Shown here: positions 51,509-63,925 of the stretch, piece by piece
How the letters are laid out: each line of letters starts with the position of its first letter
Position numbering within the stretch: the first letter of the stretch is position 1
Source: Aphis gossypii
Lineage: Eukaryota > Arthropoda > Insecta > Hemiptera > Aphididae
DNA length: 64,000 bases
Direction of reading: 5' to 3'
Assembly (NCBI RefSeq): GCF_020184175.1
Contig: NC_065533.1
Span: 48,150,351 to 48,214,350, forward strand
Program-made: the position numbers and the translations under genes
Notes under the pieces: generated by a model
What the model saw: the letters and a program-made list of their open reading frames with translations, nothing else
Database searches by the model: none
What the model was told of the DNA's origin: nothing

Positions 51509-54500
51509 TTAAAATTTCAATCCTTTATGTTTACGCTTTATTCGTGCATATGGTCCAATGCTAGGATCCATTATAAAATCATACAGCACACTTGTCCATG
51601 AATGGTGTTGAGGTAAATTATCATAAAACTCTGGTGCAATTTTTTTAACCTAAATGCATAATTAATATATTTTAAAATTTTGTATTTACAATATTTTAAA
51701 ATAGAAACTCTAAGAGTAAAAATATATTAACATTTTTGATATTTTATATTAAATAAATGTTATGTATAAAACTAAATAATATGAATGTATTTTAAAATAG
51801 TTTAATGTGATAATATAATTGAAATTAAAATAGCATTTTAGAATTTTAAATGCTTGAAACATTAAATATTGCATTATATAATATAACTTAACTATAAAAT
51901 ATAAAATGATAATAAATGAGCAGATTATTTAAATTTCTTATATATGTAAAATAAACTTAAATGAAATAAGTCTAATTGACTGTTAAAATTGATGAGAATA
52001 CAAAATACAATAAACTTTTGTTTGTATATTCAAGTTTAAGTTACCAAAAACTACTTATAAGAAATTATTCTTAATACTCACTTGAGGAAGTTTAGAACCA
52101 GGAACAAATGGAAAATCATGATGTTCATTGTGATAGCCAACATTAAATGTTATAAAATTTAATGGGCCATAATATGAGTATGTTTCATACCCTTTATGAA
52201 ACATATAATGTTCAGAAATAAAATGTCCTGCTACTGGATGAAGACCCATTGCCATCAACGAACCAGCTAACATATATGTTATTACTTTTGTACCTAGGAA
52301 AAAATTTATTTACACAACATTATCAACTAAATAATACTTAAGATTTTATATACATTTTAAAGTTCAGTTTATATCATAAGCTTACCTAAATATAAATATA
52401 CCCAATAATTAAATGCCAACTGAATAACAACACTAATGATTTCAAGTGCAGTAGGATTTTTTGGATAAACAAACATAGGTCTTAAAGCATAAAAAAATGG
52501 TTGCAATAATACCCAGATAAACTTTCCAAATGTTGAGTTGAATAATTTTGCTTCAACATATGTAGGTATGTCTGTGTCAAGTTTCTCATCTCCTTGATAC
52601 TATATACAATAAAATAATGAAGTAAATTATGTTAACTGTATTGGTTCAATAAATGTTTAGTACAAAATACATTGTAAATTAAGTATCGTAAAGATAATTT
52701 TTTAAATACACTTTTTTTTATCAAACCAAGAACAATAAGTTATAGATTTTACATTAGACACTGTTGTTGTATTTATAAGATAGTATAAAATATATCACCT
52801 ATAGTAAACTATAAACAATTTATTGATGAATTATATTATTTACCCGATGATGTTCTAGATGATAGTGTTTAAAAGTGACAGAGAATGGAAGTCCAATGGG
52901 TAAGTTAGCAAACATACCCAATAATTTATTATACATTGGATATTTTGGTCCAAATCCCATATTATGGGCAATTTCATGGATTGCTGAAAATATTTATTAA
53001 AATAATAATCAATATAGAAGTAAAAAGTAATTAAGTAAGTAGTTTACAATTAAAATTAGTAAATTATATCTTACCAAGCATCAATGAATGATTTACAACA
53101 CCTCCAAAACAATAGGCTAATATTATGACAGTTGACCATTTTAAATCATTAATAAAAAAAAGAGATCCCAATTGCAATATTGTAGTAATTACAACAATCC
53201 ATTTAAAATTCTTATCTGGACCATAAAGTTTCTTGATTTCTGGATGCTTTTCTGGAATCAAATAATAACATTATCATTGAATTTTAATTTTAATATTTTC
53301 TATGCTTTTGTGTTAAGATAAGGTTATTTATTTTTGTAAAAATAATTAGTGCATGATAATTATAAAAATATAGTTTTTATTATAAAAATGATTAAATTAC
53401 ATTTGAAATACAAATAAATTCATTACAAATTATTATTTTTATATTAACAAGATGATTTAAAAAAAATTATTGGAAAACCACATTTATGATAATTGATTTC
53501 ATAATTTAGAATAGTATCTAGAATTTATTATTATAACTCAACTCAGTATAAAATATTGTTATATATACCATACTCAATTATTAAATTTTTTTAGAATATT
53601 AAGTAGTTTTATAGGAATACAATATTTTATTTGGGACAAATTTCTTTCAATGCTTCAATACTCTAATGGTCATCTTTATTTAAACATTTATACTACAGCA
53701 TAAATTGTATAGATTTAAAACTGTTAAAAAAGATATTTGAGGTTTTCATATAAAAACTTAATATTTAAAAATTTATTAAAAAGTTGAATACATTGCTTAA
53801 TACACATAATGGATATACCACAAATATTTAACTTCAATAAACTATGTTTTAAAGTTTACTCTAGGGGTGGCCAACCCAAATGATCTTGCAGGCCACTTTG
53901 TAAATACATTACAATCCTGCAGGCCACATATAAAAAAATAAAAGTATTTTGCCCCAATACAAAAAAAAATGGAGTAAACATTATAAACAAAATTAATTAT
54001 TATTATAAAATAAGTTTTGGTGTATTAATTATTTGAAATAAACAGAATGAATTATTATTTATTTTTATTTATTATTATTATTTTATAACAATGCAATTAA
54101 TTGCTATATGCTGGTGTCTACTCGTATATATTTTTATCAGATTAGATTAGAATTATTACTTTTGTTGCGATTACGTTTTTAATAATACAGATGGGCATTC
54201 CAGAATATTCTATCAGCGCAAAAATAATTTTTTTTTTTGTAAATATTTGAAAATGTCGCGGGCCGCAAAATTTTCTAAGGCAAGCCGCGCGTTGGCCATC
54301 CCTGGTTTACTCGTATAACCTATGATATGACAAATAGAATAAAATGACTCAACTTAGGTACTAATTGTAAAGTATAAAAACAACTGGGTCAACTGTTTAC
54401 ATCTTTTTGGTTTGTTCTTAAGTAATTAAAACTGAAGAATTACAATTTTTCAAACTAAGCAAATTATATAGACACCCCAAAATTATAATATAAATACTTA

Positions 54501-56879
54501 TAAATGAATAAGTATAAACAATGATTTGAAATAGTATTTATAATCAATAATATTAATAAAAAAATAAATCTTAGTAATATTTAATTAATTGTTTTTATTT
54601 CAACTTTATTACACTTATTATAAAACATTAATAATACTAATTTGATTGAACTCATAATCAAACCAAGATATAAATGTATAGTTCTACTAAAACTAAAAAT
54701 GATTAGCTTTGATAAAATTGTTTATATATAATTATATGATTTATAGTTGGAAGTTAGATGTCAATGTTCAACAAAGATAATGCTGCCAAGGATGATAGTA
54801 CATATAGAAACTGATAATTTTAATAATTAATTTTAATCGACTAAGTAAGATTTATGAATCAAATTAACTGTCACGAAAATGAATAGATTTTAAGATCATT
54901 TATTGGCATAATAAATATACTTGTTGAGTTTTAAAAATATTTATTAATAGTTATTATGATATAAGTTTATATGTATACCTAGATAATTTTTTATTGAATT
55001 CCATTGAATAACATCTCATCTTATTTTATGGTAAAAGTTAGCTTTAATTATAAAAGGATTTTTTAAATTTTAATAAAATATCTTTATGTAAATTGTATTT
55101 CATGAAAGATTTTAATTTAGAATTCTTATAAAACTACGTTTTCCCTTCAGCGTCTAGCATGAATTACCAGTCTGGACATAGTTAACGTCTTAAGTTAAAA
55201 AATATTGTAATTTATTTATAATTATTAATTAATAATAAAAATAATATCTTTACAAATTATAACTACATGGTTTTCAATTTATTGAGTATAGAGTGTATTA
55301 CTACACTCAAAACAAATTTTTGTAATTCATTGTTCAACATTTTAATTAATACATTTTGAACAAAAATATTATCTATCAATCGTTAAATATGCAAAAACCT
55401 CTAAAATATGCAAACAAATGCAAAATAAAATTTCATATTTGAATTCTCAGTACTATAAAACGTAATTGTACATCACTCTGCTGTTTTACATCACCTATGA
55501 TGGATATGCAAATGCTATAAATCCTGAACCCTGATTATATATGCTATTATTGCTATTATATAAAACTCTATATAAAACAAGAGTGATTAAAAGTTTTAAT
55601 CAATATATAGGTATTTCTTAATTTTATTAATCAGTAAAATTATACACAGACACAACTTCCTGCTTATATATATATATTAACTCAAGCAATATATTCCAAG
55701 ATAATAATATGATATTATATAACATGTTAATATATTATATGATTAAATATAAAATCTATAATGTTTTATAACTTTATAAGCAATTGATATTTTTATGGGA
55801 CTATTATAATTTTTAATAAAGAACATAAAATGATGTAATTATATTATACACATACATACCTATGTAATATTATACAAATATATAAGGTATAATTATCAAA
55901 TATTATTTAATAGTTAAAAATAAAAAATATGTTTGTGTTAACTTATTGGTACCTTACTATGACTCATGGGTATGTGGAATTGTATCTAGTTTAAAATTGT
56001 CCACCTATAATTTTTGGCTAGAAACTAAAAAAAAATTAACTCTATAAATAATTATATTAAAGTTAGAATTTTATTGTGAGTAAACTTAATGAATAAAAAA
56101 AATATTTTTTTTTATTCAATTTTAGGTAAGTAGGTACCAAGGTACAATTATAAAGGCATAATTCTACTTTAGGTAGCTCCCAAACGATTTTTTTTCAAAA
56201 TGTGTTTTTGTATGTTTTATTTAATAGTTCTGTCAAAAAATACATGCCGGGTGTATTATGTGCTTTTTTTACAATTTTACATAGGTAATGAAGGAAAAAA
56301 TTGTAGATAGGAATAGAAATTTTAAATAAAAACTTATTTATATCATTGGTGTATTTTTTTGTACATACCAAATGAGAAAAAAATTTAAAAATAGGTACGA
56401 GTATTTGAAGTTTTTGAGCAAAACTTCCTAAGGAAGTTTGAGCAATTTTTTTTAAAAGGACCATTAAAAAACACATTTTGAAAAAAGAAATCTAAAAACT
56501 TGGGAGTTAAACTAGAATTGTTCCCAAATTTTAACCAAACGTTTTGTAGGTACTTTATTTGGAAAAAAACGTGAGTTACTACACTATAATAATATGAAAC
56601 TAGGTACTTCTATAAAAGTGTGTTTTTAGAACTACCTAACTCAATCTACCTATTTAACCGAGGTCGCAACACAAATGCAGATTTATAGCTTTATGCGTTA
56701 GTATACAGGTAGGTACCACAGAAAGTGATAAATATTTGCAACGGCATAAAGATACGATTATGTACACAAGTCTATAAAAACGTGAGAAAGTACGAACCCA
56801 AAATCTCTTTCCTGCGCGTCGCGTGCGGCTCTTCCGTGGGCGACCACTCAAAATCGGTCCTCGACACTTTGGCTCCCAT
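51509..56879 (-). CDS. DEGS1: Sphingolipid delta4-desaturase DEGS1 (infertile crescent)
   Basis: This ER-membrane di-iron enzyme puts the 4,5-trans double bond into dihydroceramide, making ceramide, with electrons from cytochrome b5. Six exons: 56879-56798, 53251-53075, 52983-52844, 52599-52386, 52293-52082, 51649-51509. All are GT..AG and form one 966-base frame (321 aa; human 323). The start MGAKVSRTDFEW matches the family and keeps Gly2 of the myristoylation site; the longer upstream frame was rejected. Hydrophobic segments follow KKLYGPDKNFKW. The three histidine boxes are intact: HEIAH (89-93), HLEHH (128-132) and HNEHH (259-263), at the same numbers as I recall for human DEGS1. The C-terminus is KIAPEFYDNLPQHHSW then RIKRKHKGLKF. 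Intron 1 (3.5 kb) carries a hAT-type MITE. A CpG-rich promoter lies upstream. Confidence 0.96.
53862..54304. mobile_element. hAT-type MITE, 443 bp (DEGS1 intron 1)
   Basis: Starts TAGGGGTGGCCAAC and ends GTTGGCCATCCCTG; the inverted ends match at 12 of 14 positions. The same 8-mer GTTTACTC flanks both sides (53854-53861 and 54305-54312). Sub-terminal GCAGGCCAC (left) and GCGGGCCGC/CAAGCCGCGCG (right) are GC-rich while the middle is AT-rich. There is no transposase frame. The terminus recurs as a fragment at 12.2 kb. Confidence 0.88.
55380..55533 (-). mobile_element. MITE family B-related fragment (DEGS1 intron 1)
   Basis: On the minus strand it starts CAGGGTTCAGGATTTATAGC, then ATTTGCATATCC, and later contains ATTTGTTTGCATATTTTAG. 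The order GGATTT..GCATTTGCAT..GCATATTT parallels the family B copies at 22.5 and 60.4 kb. The inner end is not defined. Confidence 0.4.
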
Positions 56880-57720
56880 AATATTGTCGGCGGTTATTCG
56901 TGTAGTGGCTGCGGTAAACTGACGACGACAAGGTCCGTCGTCATGATCGAGATAACTGCAAAAATCGGCTCGTGTCGACCACACGATGTATAGAATACAG
57001 ACGGGCGCACCCCAGAACTATTTTTATTACGCAATCGATCGGTCGCGTGATAGAACGGCACGGCGTCGAAACGGCAAACAGGAGACGTGACTGCCGAAGC
57101 CGCGTTCGAATGACTGAATCGTCGACGAGCACAACCGTACCGGTGCCGGGTGCCTTATCCGCGAACAACGGCTGTACTGTATGGTATGCTCGGCGGGAGG
57201 CGGCGGTTATTCCGATCTCTCTGAACAACTGTCCACCGGGCGCCGACTGCGAACGTCCCCCTCCGAATACCACTCTCGGCGGCGATTGTTATGGTTTTTT
57301 TTTTTTTTTTTTTCGTTATTTTTACAACACAATATCATGGGGAGTAAACCACTATCGATGTCGATTTACGAATTCGCGATTATAATCGTCTCACGGTCAA
57401 TCGTAATACCGCGTTTGCGATGTTCACCCGTTATTATTGTTTTCTGTCGACAATATTACATTAATATTATTCACGGTTTTAATTTTTAAAGAACCTACCT
57501 ACAATCACGGTTATTCTGTCGGGGTAAACTGTGAATAAAAGAACGATTTTTTACTGTCGGAATATTAATATGTTTTATTTGTTAGCCGCCGGCCGGTCGG
57601 ACTGATAATAGAAGAAAATATTGCATGATTATCGATCGTTATTTTAGTTCTGTGTCGGGCGCCGCGACCGTCGTGGTCCAGCTGCTGCTGCCGACACTAC
57701 CTCCGCCAGGGCAGTTGTAC
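56880..57720. promoter_or_regulatory. CpG-rich DEGS1 promoter, possibly bidirectional
   Basis: CpG-dense DNA begins in DEGS1 exon 1 and continues to about 57290. After a T run it reappears at 57590-57715 (GCCGCCGGCCGGTCGG; GGGCGCCGCGACCGTCG). Open frames on both strands here are compositional. The plus-strand gene starting at 59513 has an acceptor just before its ATG, so its untranslated first exon could lie here, making the block a shared head-to-head promoter. Candidate plus donors are GGA/GTAAAC near 57342 and CGGG/GTAAAC near 57520. Confidence 0.5.
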
Positions 57721-59486
57721 TTCTTTACTATTATCATAATATTTTTAATCATACTATTAATATATATATTATTGAATAATATTAATATTTTATCAGCCTT
57801 TTTATGGCGTCTATTAGCTGACGCATTAACCTTTACTCTTTCACCCATTTCGGGCGATTGTATTGTTTTTTTTTTTTTTTACCTATATAAAAATCTTCCA
57901 AAAGTATTAATTTTTTTACCAATTATTATTATTTATCATCATTTATCGGACTACATGAGTACTGCGACGGAGATTTCAAAATCACTACGCATTCACGCAT
58001 ATTATATTTAAATTAAAATAAGAGATTATATAATAATATTAATCATTATTAATTTTTATTCGATTAACGAATACCAACCCATTTTTTTTCTTTTACAGAC
58101 AATATTATGTACCTATATCTAGTTACCACTTACCACACAAACATTTTATTTTTAAAACCTTATAAATGTTTATAATTTATTAATTATTACCGTATAATAA
58201 TTTTTACATCGTCTTTTTTCAACTAAAATAATAAAATAATAAATAATATGCAGAACTATTTTCATGGACAGTTGGTTTTATAATAATTAGGAGTCTACTT
58301 CAAAAGTAAGTAACGATAAATCCTAAACATAACACCTGTGTAGGATTTTTCCTCATTGCCCAAAGTATAATGTTGTCATGACATTGTTGATGCCTGATAC
58401 TGCCTTATCTTTACGGTGGACGAGGAGAACGTAGTACTGTAGTAAAGAGACTAGATTAATATAATAATAGAATATGTACCTACCTGATATGATCTACAAA
58501 GAAATATATTCTGTGAAATTATAATAAAATAATAATTGAAATGAATATTTATAATTAAATAATTATTTTACTCTAATAACTGTATATCCGTTAAGACAAT
58601 TTATACTTTATAACTTTAAGTAATTGCCATCAAGGTCAAAAATAAAAATTGATTTTAATAAGTTATTATTATTTTTATTATGGAACAATTTATAATACAT
58701 ATAAAAAAAAATTGGAACCAAACCGGGGCTCTGGAAAACAACGACTCGAGTAATGTATAGCTAACATTAAATAAATAATATTTTAACTTGAAAATTATAG
58801 GAGACATTCAACAACAAATAATTATTATAGTATTTAAGTGGTGAAATTAATAGATTAGAGTTTATACAGGCTGTTTCAAAAAAAAATTTAACCATAAAAT
58901 CTATGATGACAATTGATAATATATTTATAAAAAAAAAAAAAAAACATAAGAATAACGATTGTTCTTTTACAAAAAAAATCTTTTTAACCCTGCCTACTGA
59001 ATGTTTTTAGTACTTTTTTTCAAGTCCTGAAAAACTTGCGAAAATATTTATTTATATCCAAAACGCACGTAATTTTTAGTAACTTTATGTTCTCAATAAG
59101 TATTTTGATAACCAAATCCGTGTCCGTAATTGTTACGTTATAATATTGGTTTGAACACATGACAAAATAATATAATATTACATATTTTATCATGCTTGAA
59201 CAATTCTTCCGAAATTGGTATATACTATATGTAGCCTAATTTTTTATATAATTAGTGTTTCCCTTTAAAAGAATTGCCTTTTATACAAATATCTTATAGG
59301 TAGGTACAACCAGGCAACCAGCTTTCTTGATTCGTCATTATACACTAACCTTCGTGTTTTTATCTGTTTAATCGATAATAACTAAGTTACAATAGCTTTA
59401 AATTTATTTTCAACTTTAGTTATCATAAATACTTAGTATTCATATTCAAAGTGATGACCAAAATTTAATGATTTTTTATTTTGTAG
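57721..59486. other. AT-rich spacer upstream of the 59.5 kb gene
   Basis: No coding segment is seen. Homopolymer T and A runs lie at 57870 and 58927-58944. A 128-codon plus-strand frame at 57625-58011 is a hydrophobic chance frame in AT-rich sequence. If the first exon of the next gene lies in the CpG-rich block, this is its 5' UTR intron. Confidence 0.45.
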
Positions 59487-59512
59487 AATAATTACATCAG
59501 AAAAATACCGTA

Positions 59513-62500
59513 ATGGATAAACACAAACTCAAAACACAGAAATCGCAACAAATATTTCATTTCGACGAGCATAATATTGAGAAAATATGTACAAGTTTAG
59601 AAAATGGTATGCACTTTTATTATATATTCCAAATAAAGATTAAACAGGTAGGTAAATTATATTAGAAATTTAGAACAAATGATGTATTATGTTATTTTTA
59701 TCATTACAGCAAAATAAATTAGGTAGGTACATAAGTACGCATGATGAAAATCACTAGGTATAAACATGCTATAGATATACATCCTTGTTTTTATCAAAGC
59801 ACGTCAACTTAATAATATATAAACTAATAAATCTTGATTTTCATTTAATCTATTTATTTTTACCGACTATTTAGATAATCGGATACTTGTGAATTGTCAT
59901 AATATTCATTAGATATGTGTAAACCACGAGAGTACAAGACAGTGGTGTCAGTAAAATATGATAGAGCATAATAACACGATTGAGTATAAAATATTTCGAG
60001 CGACGTTGCCAAATTTAAACGAACAATTTGTAATTATTTTCACGTACTTATGTATTATTTACAAGGTGATTAACCACAATAACACAGTATACTCACTTAT
60101 CAAAAATGGTATCGATTAATAAATTGGTGAGTCAATAATCTACCTATCTATTCTAAAATTATCACGCAATATTAATTTTATCCGCGATATACTGACCATT
60201 ATAAATGCGACGAACGTATTAAACCATTGGACAGTGGTCAAATATCCACTATGACTATTAAATTTTTTATTAAAATAAGTCGCTCTAAGCACTTCCCAAA
60301 TTATTTTAGAAATATTTCTGTTTAAGTAGGTAGTGACTGTTCGATGATCTATAATGATATCTTAATGATATACGCAGATCTCTAGTCTCTTCTAACTCGA
60401 TTATTTGTTTATTGTTATTATTAAAGAGCGGATTTAGGTATATGCTTTAAAAACCAACCAAATATGCGCTAAATAATCTTAAATATGCCTAAATATATGC
60501 TTTAAAATATTAAAATATGCATAAAAAATAGAAAAATATGATGCATAAAAAAATTAGCAAAAAATATTTTTTGAACAATAATGAAATAATGTAGTTCAAT
60601 CATATAGTCTTAATCGATATTTTCTTATCTTGGTTAACATATTTTATTCCCCTGATTATTGGTCTAAGCACTCTAAGCTCTAAGACCATATTTGGAAAAA
60701 CCGTTTATACCTACAACTTTCAACTTACAAGTACCAATATCTATTAATTTATTTTGCAGATATTAATCAAAACTATTATTTTTTTATTATTTTTATTAAA
60801 ATGAAGAATAGTATATATTTAAAAAATGTCGAAAAAAAACATTGAAATATGCATTAAAAGATGAAATATTCAATTAAATTTTTTTTAAAAAGCCCTTAAA
60901 ATATAGAAAAATGTCAAAAAATGTCAAAAATATGCACTAAAAAAGTTTCATTTCTTAAATCGTTATGTCATGAAATAAATTTTGTGCTCAATTAACATAT
61001 TTCACGATCAACTAGAATAAAGATGCAAATGCATACAAATCCGCGCCTTAATTATTATCAATAGTTTATTAATACATAACAAATTATCATGAAATCGTGA
61101 TACTTTTGAATCCGTATAATGTATATACCACATTTATGTTACTGTAGTTATTATTAAAATTCAAAGTTCTATTCAATTTCTAATGAATATGTCTAATACT
61201 AATACAATATATAAGGTACCTAATATTAAAGTTTTTATTTAAAATTCAGAAATCGAAACCTTGAAAGTAGTCAAAATACAAAATCAGCCATTAAAGACAC
61301 CCGACGTTCAACTCTTCAAAACTACGTTGTATGAAACTGAAACCAATACTCTTTTAGAATTACCGTCTTTGGCACCGTCCAAGAATATTTCAAACATTAC
61401 AAAAAACGAGGTTTGTATATGATATATATAAGTATTTAATTCCATGTGATTCATATTTTAATCTTATATTATGTTATGTTTTAATAAGTGTTTTTTAAAG
61501 ATTGTAATATTCCTATCTCTATTTTTTAACGTAGACGTCGTAGATATAATATACCTATGTATAATGTAAATCGTACGTCTTATAATATATTGCATACCTA
61601 TTATGTGTAACTATGTTTACATTAAGCATAATAAATAACAATGTAGAATAATTTGAATTTATGTTTTCTCAACAATTAGTACCTAAGTCAGATTTGGGTA
61701 AAATACTTTTTAAAATTATTTTGAATACATATATATTTGAATACTTTTTTTTTAGTAGATTTAGATTTCAATGACAAAAATATTTTTTTTTTAATTCATT
61801 GTTTATGAATTAATATTATAATAATCTCGTTTTATTTATAGTTATATACAAGTGCAAAAGCTTCAATGACGAAAAGAGTAATGATATTATTTTTTAAGTG
61901 TGATTGGATGTTTAAAAAGTATTTCGAATACTGTATTCGGAATACTACCCAAGTCTGCGGCTAACCCATTTATAAGTATTTAATGAGTGTGAAATTGTAA
62001 TTTGATTATTCAGCCATTTTTACTTATTTATATTGACTAAACTAAAGTTTACATCACGGCTAATTTTTTTAAAACTTATAGCAATTTTATAATTTCCCTA
62101 CACTTTTAGCACCGTTCAGTATGTATATAATACAATTTTTATTATTTATATAGGTTCTATGGCCTATGCTGTTAAATTTTTTAGCTTTTTTTCGATAAAT
62201 GTTAATAAATATTAATAACAAAGTTTCTTACAAGTTTTTTATGCAGAAATTTAAAAAAAATAAAAATAATACATAGTAAAAATCATGAAAACCTGTGAAT
62301 TAATATTGGTATAGTTAAAAACCATTTCATTTAAATGTTGAAAAATAAGATTTGAAAATTTAATACTTAGTTGTTCTTACAATAATTTTAAATTACCAAA
62401 AATAAATATTTATAAATACAAATGTTGAATTGTTGACAAAATATTAACAAAAAATAATGATTTTAAATAATACTTGTTGTAATTAAAAAAACTTTAATTG

Positions 62501-63925
62501 TAGAAACTTAAAAAATTAAAATGTACTTCAAATTTCAATTACTTTACCTATTTAATTATTTGATTTACACTTTACACGATGTAACTTTCAAAATATTTAG
62601 ATTATTTTATTTTATTATAATATCTTTGTCCATTCACACTACGCTAAAGTACCTACGTCAATATTGGTTTACAATTATCTATGATAAAAAAAACTATAAC
62701 TATTATATTTATAAAAATGTACCTTTATATAATAATTTTTTATAATATAAAATTATAAATTTCAATATATCGTATAACTAATTGAAAAAAAAATACGAAC
62801 TCGTATCCTTAGAAATAAAGGGTGACACACTGTTTCCGCTTATTTGTTTTTCGTAATTTTATGTACCTTAGGGCTCGGATTGATATGTAAATAGTAAATA
62901 CATATTTTTACTGTGGCTTGATAATTGACAAATTAATTTAGGTAAGTGATAAATTCGTTTCATGCAATTTCCAATGAAATAAATTATATTTTATTTTACA
63001 TATTTTACCATAAGTACGTGTTTTTATATATTTCTCAATAATTCCATTTTTTCATACATATTTCAACAGTTTGTAGATTTACATTTTATTATTAATTATA
63101 TACTATTGTATTTTTCAATACAAATAATTTCCCATGTTTCCAAAAGTATGTAAATAAAATAATACCAATTATTATTAAACTTAACCTTCAGTCGATATAA
63201 TATATTCGATAGGTATTTAACCTCGATAAATAGAGCACTCCTTTAGTTGGTATACCTATACTAATCTATGTTCCGACCAAACGGTGGATCATATAACTTT
63301 GACAGTTTACGCATGGTATTACATTGCTTTCAAGATCAAGATGAATAAGGTTAAATTTCATAATAACTTCAATTCAATTGTTTTCATTTTTTATTTTTAT
63401 TTTTTGTCATTTATAAAGCAGTTTTTTAGTAATTTTTTTATATTCCATATTTTAATTTTTTTATCACATTTAAAACGATTTGTTATTACACATTTATTTA
63501 CATATTTTGGTTTTTTAATACATATAAATCCGAGCCCTAGTAATAATTAATATTTGATTTAAAATTTAGGATACATCCAATAAGTCGTTACAACCGTCAA
63601 TCACCGACAATGACCTGCAATTTAACGCCCCGAGCTACATTCGACACCACTACCAGCTACTATAATAACACAATATTGACATTGAACATAAAAAATATGT
63701 TTTTTGTCATTTTAAACAAATTAAAATACATAGGAACGTGTACATTTTTTAATTGTTATTATATTGTAATTAAAAAACAATTATTAGTGAAACTTTTAAG
63801 TATACCTATATTTTTATATTTTAGGTACTATATAATGACATTGAACAAATGTTTAGATTGTCATTAAGAAAAGCTATTGCTCATTTATATTATTATCAAC
63901 ACGAACCTATTAACACTTTTCTATG
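59513..63925 (+). CDS. Unidentified protein, 5' part of a gene running off the right edge
   Basis: Proposed exons: 59513-59606 (31 codons plus 1 base, after an acceptor at 59486), 61250-61410 (frame kept, reaching codon 85), 63570 to about 63656, and 63825-63925, which ends in a GTAAAT donor. The protein is hydrophilic: MDKHKLKTQKSQQIFHFDEH, then IETLKVVKIQNQPLKTPDVQ, then ELPSLAPSKNISNITKNE, then SITDNDLQFNAPSYIRHHYQ. The last exon is helical, NDIEQMFRLSLRKAIAHLYY with QHEPINTFL after it. That exon vaguely resembles a Dpy-30/RIIa-type helix pair, but this is a guess. The junction between exons 3 and 4 has no usable GT donor; exon 3 reads LL-stop at 63663. So either exon 3 is terminal, or an unusual or damaged junction joins them. 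Function unknown. Confidence 0.55.
60426..61047 (-). mobile_element. MITE-like repeat family B, copy 2
   Basis: On the minus strand it begins GGCGCGGATTTGTATGC and repeats the 22.5 kb copy through TGACATAACGATTTAAG and GAAACTTTTTTAGTGC. The far end, AGAGCGGATTTAGG on the plus strand, forms a short inverted terminus with shared GCGGATTT. TTAA occurs at both borders, but it is common in this DNA, so the target duplication is unresolved. It lies in the first intron of the 59.5 kb gene. Confidence 0.65.
61689..61957. mobile_element. hAT-like MITE family D relative, 269 bp
   Basis: Left end CAGATTTGGGTAAAATAC and right end on the minus strand CAGACTTGGGTAGTATTC share 14 of 18 positions. The same CAG..TTGGGTA terminus is seen in the 46.5 kb element. 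Flanking 8-mers do not match convincingly, so the insertion is old or the boundaries are off by a few bases. Confidence 0.55.
62100..63569. other. AT-rich intron of the 59.5 kb gene
   Basis: Between exons 2 and 3 of the proposed gene. Chance hydrophobic frames at 62521-62745 and 63284-63550 are rich in Phe, Tyr and Ile and have no splice support. Nothing else is recognised. Confidence 0.45.

Noticed and set aside
56772..56984. Longer DEGS1 start upstream (peptide beginning MWSTRADFCSY)
   Set aside because: Family alignment and the conserved MG start place initiation at 56879; the extension has no family counterpart.
56941..58011. Open frames of 69-137 codons around the DEGS1 promoter
   Set aside because: They overlap on both strands and run through poly-T tracts, giving Phe runs typical of chance frames.
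62521..63550. Two hydrophobic plus-strand frames (74 and 88 codons)
   Set aside because: Rich in Phe/Tyr/Ile/Asn from AT-rich DNA, with no splice signals; they lie in an intron.
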